Shown here piece by piece: positions 58,647 through 64,000 of a DNA stretch of 64,000 nucleotides (position 1 is the first letter of the stretch; every line of letters begins with the position of its first letter). The DNA is from Paraphysomonas bandaiensis (lineage: Eukaryota > Chrysophyceae). Below the pieces are notes generated by a model. That model did no database searches, had not been told where the DNA came from, and saw nothing but the letters and a program-made list of their open reading frames with translations. Made by a program: the position numbers and the translations under genes. The stretch is from the NCBI GenBank assembly GCA_965644295.1, contig CBFFRP010000065.1, positions 1-64,000 of the forward strand, given 5' to 3'.

Positions 58647-60433
58647 ATGTCTAAATCCTCAGATAACAAATCTATTCCTGGACTAGGATGGGCCACCCCT
58701 AAGGCAAAGTTTCAGCATGGGCCCAAGACCCTAGCCATTCCTATGTCTCTCCACAGAGCAGCTAGAAAGAAAGTTGCAGCTCTTCTAGAGAGCCGTGGTG
58801 TAACGAATGGGATTGCACTCATTCAAGGAGGATCACAGGAGCTCCAGTATGATACCGATATAGAGCTTGTGTTCCGTCAGGACTCATGGTTCAATTATTT
58901 GTTTGGAGTGAAGGAAGCAGAGTTTTATGGTGCTATTTCGCTGCCTTCTGGACGATGCACACTATTCATGCCTCGACTTCCATCAGACTACTTAATCTGG
59001 TGTGGAGAAATTCATCCTCCGGAGCACTTTAAATCGATGTATGATGTTGACGAAGGTAAGATTCATTGAGGACAACAGCATGTTGAATTACTGTAAATTT
59101 ATGTAGTACGTTACTCCGATACACTGGTTGACTTCCTCGAGTCTTCGTTTGCTTCAGAGCCCTCTGACGCCAAGCTTCATGTGATGGAAGGTCGCAACTC
59201 TGATTCCGGTCTGTCATGCAAGCCGGCCTCCTTCCCTGGTGATGAAGCTTTCAAGGATCGTATGGACACGAGTGCCCTCTTTCACGCCGTGGCCACTGCG
59301 CGCGTCACCAAAAGCCCGGATGAAATTGAGGCTATGCGTTATGCCGCTTTCGTTGCGAGCAATGCCCACGTTGAGGTAATGCGGACGACTGGGGCCGGCA
59401 TGATGGAGTACGAGCTTGAGGCGAAGTTCATGTACGAGATATACAAAAACGGTGGCTGCCGGAAAGCTGCGTACACGTGCATATGTGCATGCGGCCCCAG
59501 CGGAGCTGTCTTGCATTATGGACATGCTGGTGCACCAAATTCATACCAGCTACAGCAACAAGACATGGCGTTGCTCGATATGGGTGCTGACTACCACGGC
59601 TATGTGTCAGACATCACATGCTCGGTACGATATACGTATTTCATATAATTTCCCATCCAGTCAACTGTATATTGATCGTGCTCTTTATGCTGCAGTTCCC
59701 TATATCCGGAACCTTCTCTGAGAAGCAGCGGGCCATATTCACGGCCGTGTTGAACGCGCAGAGGGGGGTAATGGCTCTAGCCCGACCAGGAGTCACTTGG
59801 GTGGAATGTCACAAAGAGGCCGAGCGCAATATTCTCCAGGGTCTTGTGGGAGTTGGAGTGTTGTCAGGAGATATCGAGGAAATGGTGGATGCTGGTATGG
59901 GTGCTGTGTTTATGCCTCATGGGTTGGGTCATCTCATTGGATGCGACACTCACGATGTTGGCGGGTATGTGTTTCTGTTTGGTATCAAGCGTACTTACAT
60001 GTGATCTTATCTGATAACGGTGCACAGGTACCTCGATGGTACCCCAGATAGGGAGCAGCGCCCTGGTCTGAAGAATCTCCGCACGGCCCGTGTATTGGAG
60101 CCCAACATGGTTCTAACTAACGAGCCTGGTTGTTACTTTATCAACTACCTACTGGACACTGCCCTTGCAAATCCCACCCAATCTCGATACATGAATGCCG
60201 AAGTTATTGACACTTTCCGTGGCTTTGGAGGTGTTCGTCTGGAGGATGTATTCATGATCACCGAAACTGGGGTGGAGAACTTGACCACCTGCCCACGTAC
60301 TGTGGAAGAGGTGGAGGCTGTCATGGGAGGCGGATGCTGGCCACCGGAGAAGGATGCTGCGCCTGAGCTGAAGAGAAACTGGACCAGACTTTCAGCAGAT
60401 GGACAAAGCATGGAGAGGTTCAAGATTGAGTAG
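58647..60433 (+). CDS. PEPD: Xaa-Pro dipeptidase (prolidase)
   Basis: Four exons (58647-59055, 59107-59624, 59696-59964, 60028-60433; introns 51, 71 and 63 bp) give 533 aa, against about 490 in animals. The N-terminal aminopeptidase-P fold shows RQDSWFNYLFGVKE. The pita-bread catalytic domain has all five metal ligands: the two Asp in LDMGADYHGYVSDITC, His in MPHGLGHLIG, Glu in TNEPGCYFI and Glu in GGVRLEDV. VLHYGHAGAPN and HDVGGYLDG confirm the family. The enzyme uses two Mn ions to split dipeptides ending in proline during cytosolic protein turnover. The start is ATG at 58647; the in-frame GTG just before it is not used. Confidence 0.96.
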
Positions 60434-61435
60434 ACACGTCAAGAGTCATATGCAGTGCTGTATCGCTAGGTAGTAGCAATTATTGATCTGCAAGTGTACA
60501 ATGTATTGCATTGCAAACTAGCTATTTTCTTCGACTGAATGCTTTTTGAAAGTTTTTCGCCACTGAATCGAACTGGCAACAACTTGTGCATCTACTTGCT
60601 TCTACGAAATAATATATTGCCCTTGCTCGATAGATGTCTAGTTTTATTTTTACTCTTCTGTAAGCTCCCCTGATGTATACGTTCTCGATATGTAAGGCTT
60701 TCCCAATGGCACATACAATTATGAAGTCACCATTGACTATTAATCATAACGATGTATTGCCACCTGAAAGTCGAGTATATATTTTATATTGCTGCTATCA
60801 TAACGTTTTTAAATGATGGTATTGGTATAGAGTTGTGAGAGCTGAGAGCCGTGTATATTGTATATATCACCAGATGTCTAGTTATATCAATAAGTTTTCA
60901 TGAGTACGTGAATGTTACTGCGTCTTGGAATATATCATGGCTGTATCACACTAGCATTTTCCTTCTATACAATTGAAATCCATCACTAAAATTAGATATA
61001 CTGTTCTACAAGTAGCTCATGGCGCCGCCAGGAAAAGACCGATGATGACTACTTCCTCACTAAATATCTATCAGGGCCTGGAACTATGTGTTGCAATATT
61101 ATTAGTCTGAGTCGTGTACAATGCAACATATTGTTTCCTAGTTCTACCTTCTCGTGCCAACATTTATAAGAGTAAAAAAACACTTTGCATAATGAGCTCT
61201 CAGGCGAATCGGCGGGCATCTGATATCTGATTCAATCAAGACTGCTTACATGCACACACACCTCGAAGTACGATACCCTTCTAGATTTTATCTATCTTGT
61301 TTACCTAACAAGCTGAATCATTTGAGCAATTGCATGTTATTCCACTAAACTATTTTATATTAGAAGCCTGTTGTGTAAAGTTAAAGTACTATAGGTTCTA
61401 GAATACCAACACAACAGACTAGCTACCAACTAAGT
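60434..61435. other. AT-rich intergenic stretch
   Basis: Between convergent prolidase and Hsp10 genes. Nothing supported. Confidence 0.5.
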
Positions 61436-61831
61436 TTACTCAATCTTCGCAAGAATTTCATCGTTTCTGAACAGGTACAGTTCGTCGCCTTCAGATTTCA
61501 GATGGACCCCTCCATACTCAGGGAGAAGCACCTTGTCGCCGACGGAAACAGATGGGGTGATCATATCTCCGTTCTGAGCTCTGTATCCTGGCCCAACAGA
61601 CAAAACCTCACCTTCACTGGACTTAGAAATCTTAGACTCAGGGAGAATAATTCCGCCAGCGGTCTATAAGTGTCGTGATATGTGTATTGGTCTTAACAAG
61701 AGATACTGACCTTAGTCTGGGGGAGGATGCGCCTTACGAGAACGCGGTCGGCTAGGGGAAGGAGTTTGCGGGCAAGAGACTATCAATATGAGTTACATTG
61801 ACATCAGATACAAGTATATGAAACATACCAT
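61436..61831 (-). CDS. HSPE1: Mitochondrial co-chaperonin Hsp10 (GroES/Cpn10)
   Basis: Three coding exons (61831-61829, 61779-61711, 61663-61436; introns 49 and 47 bp) give 99 aa, the normal length. The ATG alone forms the coding part of exon 1, directly followed by GTATGT. Exon 2 then reads SLARKLLPLADRVLVRR. Family signatures follow: the mobile-loop region TAGGIILPE, GEVLSVGPG, and VGDKVLLPEYGG. Seven subunits cap Hsp60 in the mitochondrial matrix during protein folding. As in other Cpn10 proteins, the N-terminus serves as an uncleaved import signal. Confidence 0.95.
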
Positions 61832-62249
61832 TGTATTATATGACGAGCTGTTGACTACCTTTGAGTTCGTTAATTGTGACCTGTGTGGCCACACAAGAAG
61901 AGAGATGCAAGTGTAGCACCATATACATACATACGTATATGTACCATATGCTACTGGACATTCCACTTCTGGAAATCTTATGAACTGCTGCTCGTGAGTG
62001 ATATCGTAGTGTTGGTGTTGTACGTAGGATTTTGCTGCTGCTCCTGTCCTGTCGCACTGGACTTGTGCTTGTGTATGGTATATGGCACTGTACTCTATAT
62101 ACAGTAAAACTATCAAGAGGATTGAGTTGGTTATTAAGCACTGCGTGTCTATCCTGTCAGGGAGTATTGTCAAAACACATAGCAGAACAGGATCGATTCA
62201 GTGAAACAGACTCCGTAATCATCACTCTCCATATTCTGTACCATCACCA
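61832..62249. other. Divergent intergenic region
   Basis: Upstream of Hsp10 (-) and the small orphan (+). Contains a short CATACGTATATG tract near 61925. No feature can be named. Confidence 0.45.
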
Positions 62250-62678
62250 ATGAGTCTTTCAAATGAAAGCATCATTAAACCAAGCCGGCCACACTCTTTC
62301 AAAGTTGCTATTCCAGTAACACCCCAGTGGAAAATTGATGCCATTGCCAGGTTAGTTATCATATCTATTAACCAGCACCGAGATAACGATATATTTAGAT
62401 ATAAAGCCAAGCAAAATTTGAAAAAACGAGGGCATGGAGCTATAGTGGGTAGGCCGTGCAATGAGTTATTTCCTAAGGCAGACAAAAAATTGAAAATTGA
62501 TGCTGTGAACCAAGGATGTGTTGTAAGTAGCCCCCTTCTATATGAACTAAAACGTATTCTCAACTTAATTTCACAGGATATTACAGTCGAGATTAAGAAT
62601 CTGAATAATGCCCGGTGTTTACTGATCTGGCTATTGAAGAAGTCGACCTTGTATGAAACAAATCTAAACCATGCTTAA
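62250..62678 (+). CDS. Small orphan protein, 108 aa after splicing
   Basis: The 143-codon genomic frame is open, but two stop-free introns whose lengths are multiples of three are likely: 62351-62398 (48 bp, GTTAGT...TTTAG) and 62523-62576 (54 bp, GTAAGT...TTCACAG). The second has near-ideal splice sites. Removing both gives a basic protein (RYKAKQNLKKRGHGAIVGRP) with hydrophobic patches near the C-terminus. I recognise no family. It may be nucleic-acid binding because of its charge, which is inference only. Confidence 0.5.
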   Translation: MSLSNESIIKPSRPHSFKVAIPVTPQWKIDAIARLVIISINQHRDNDIFRYKAKQNLKKRGHGAIVGRPCNELFPKADKKLKIDAVNQGCVVSSPLLYELKRILNLISQDITVEIKNLNNARCLLIWLLKKSTLYETNLNHA

Positions 62679-62910
62679 TGTCGAAATCTATCAATTCGTG
62701 TTTTGCCACCACTTTGTAAATTATTTTCGCACCATTCATAATTTATTTCACTCTGAATTGTCTGATTTATATGCGTTGTTGACGTCGTTGTTGCGTGCTC
62801 TACATGAAGTGCAAATGAGTCCGTTAGCTACTAATATATTTATTTTAATGGCCACTGCCTATTATGATCTAATACTTACGCACGCTATACTACCACCTAA
62901 TGACTTCTAA
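62671..62910 (+). CDS. Uncertain ORF, 79 aa
   Basis: Overlaps the end of the previous frame by 8 bp in another phase. Composition is plausible for a helical protein (SELSDLYALLTSLLRALHEVQ), but no acceptor AG lies between the two frames to link them. It could be a separate gene, the result of a frameshift, or chance. Confidence 0.3.
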   Translation: MLNVEIYQFVFCHHFVNYFRTIHNLFHSELSDLYALLTSLLRALHEVQMSPLATNIFILMATAYYDLILTHAILPPNDF

Positions 62911-63579
62911 GTATAAATGTAGTATAAGTTTTAATAGTACACTAAATATTAAATATCACAGATAGGAAACGGGTGAAACATCAACTTGTTAGCTTTACAT
63001 GAACGGAATATTAAAATAAAGGTTTCAACAAATTACCAACAAGAATATAATGTACAACGTATGAAGTATGTCCTGTATAGGTACATGTCGGAATGGTATA
63101 GTTGCAATATAAGTAATGTTCAAAGTTCAAAGTACTTTTAATATCTTACACATCATATCGTTTGCGACGAAGAATATTAAATACTGATACACTGAATCAG
63201 ATAGAAGCACGACATTCAAACTCCGTTTATTCTTTGTAGGCTGATTGTTCTGATATTCATATTAGCAAACGTGAAGTAGTATACATTTACAGCCAAGGCA
63301 TAGTGCGATTTCTGAGAAGTGTTTACTGTAATAGAATATACATAAGCATGCGACGTAAAAAAAGCTGGAGGTTTATAATATATAGTAACCAGAATAATAT
63401 CAATACACTCAATACCTCAAATATGTCTTGCTTTTATGAATCCCATCCGTGGCCTCAAACAGAGGCAGGGATATTTATGACATTGGCTTTAATACAGTAA
63501 CATGTAGCGTTCTATTTCTCCACACTATGCCCGCAAAACCATCTCAGTGCGACTGAAAAGAGTGATACTTACAACCGTC
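62911..63579. other. AT-rich spacer
   Basis: No supported feature. The plus frame at 63303-63500 opens with GTG and looks accidental. Confidence 0.45.
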
Positions 63580-63840
63580 TTATCTAACCAGGTCCAATGT
63601 ACAATTGATTCCAACAGTACTGCTCTCAAATGCAGTTGCTTCGGGTACTGTCATTCATAAGATACTCCATACAATATCATTCGAAACAAAGATGAGTGTT
63701 TCTTGTGGGCTCATAGATCTCTTCTATGTCTTTGAAATGATTCATGTGGTAGATAACTAGATTTAGTAATGTATCATCTGCATATGATGGAGAGGGCAGT
63801 GAAGGATATGAGTGTGTACACACAGATCTGCATCATCTCA
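63580..63840 (-). CDS. Possible exons of a minus-strand gene, unresolved
   Basis: An open minus-strand stretch (about 63840-63688, contains HMNHFKDIEEIYEPTRNTH) can splice across a 40-bp interval (63648-63687) to 63647-63580, ending TAA. A competing frame of the last exon (QLHLRAVLLESIVHWTWLDK) also looks coding. The 5' end and the choice between frames are not settled, and no family is recognised. Confidence 0.22.
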
Positions 63841-63898
63841 CAGTACAGAGTACTCTACGAGTACAGAAGTGTGTAATAGTACAGATATACAATTCAGC

Positions 63899-63937
63899 AG
63901 TACATGAGTACATGAGTACAGGAGTACATGAGTACAT
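63899..63937. repeat. Short AGTACATG minisatellite
   Basis: Four to five imperfect units of AGTACATG near the right edge, next to further GTAC-rich sequence. Confidence 0.7.
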
Positions 63938-64000
63938 TCCAGCGATGTCATAACATACATACATACATATCAACCATCACAATGCCTATCCCTCAATCCC

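Noticed and set aside
63303-63500. 65-aa plus-strand frame
   Set aside because: Opens with GTG in AT-rich sequence and shows random composition.
1-64000. CRISPR arrays, bacterial operons, riboswitches
   Set aside because: No repeat-spacer pattern, no Shine-Dalgarno-led gene strings; the sequence is clearly eukaryotic.

Overview
The window is nuclear DNA from a eukaryote, probably a ciliated or flagellated single-celled protist. It has many short GT-AG introns (most 45-110 bp), the standard genetic code, three Pol III tRNA genes, a Ty1/copia retrotransposon, AT-rich spacers and microsatellites. The EFHC-type DM10 protein is restricted to organisms with motile cilia. A membrane-anchored hybrid histidine kinase, an FkbM methyltransferase and a two-module VOC protein fit a stramenopile-like or other microbial lineage rather than an animal or plant, but I cannot fix the clade from sequence alone.

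Layout. 1-4.3 kb: an EFHC1-like axonemal protein (-) and a 169-aa orphan (+). 4.67-10.42 kb: a complete, young Copia element with identical 262-bp LTRs and one open gag-pol frame. 10.8-14.9 kb: a small secreted orphan (-), a 473-bp CATA microsatellite, the mitochondrial ribosomal protein L3 gene in 11 exons (+), and a GFA/CENP-V-type zinc protein (-). 15.6-22 kb: a fragmentary gene (-), a 787-aa hybrid histidine kinase (-), and a poorly resolved gene (+) with an internally deleted Copia derivative inside one of its introns. 22.4-29.8 kb: an ankyrin protein (+), a truncated duplicate of a VOC-gene 3' end (-), a flavin amine oxidase (+), and the complete VOC gene (-). 30-34.2 kb: three identical tRNA-Thr(AGU) genes around a secreted cysteine-rich orphan (+) and an FkbM methyltransferase (-), then a four-exon gene that single-frame ORF calling would miss (+). 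35-42.3 kb: a motor-less, inverted partial paralog of a kinesin (-), an alpha/beta hydrolase (+), and the complete kinesin (+). 44.2-50.6 kb: a 535-aa orphan (-), a D-threonine aldolase/D-serine dehydratase family enzyme (-), and a 315-aa orphan (+). 52-62.9 kb: a full DCAF1 homolog (-), prolidase (+), mitochondrial Hsp10 whose start codon is alone on its coding exon (-), and small orphan ORFs (+).

The genes are mostly single-copy housekeeping and cell-motility genes, with no operon logic. Exon models were built by hand. For every resolved gene the exon lengths sum to a multiple of three and splice phases agree, and protein motifs confirm most junctions. The most unusual features are the recent Copia insertion with non-TG/CA LTR ends, its deleted derivative that must be spliced out of a host frame, the kinesin-tail paralog, the partial VOC duplication and a dispersed short repeat family.
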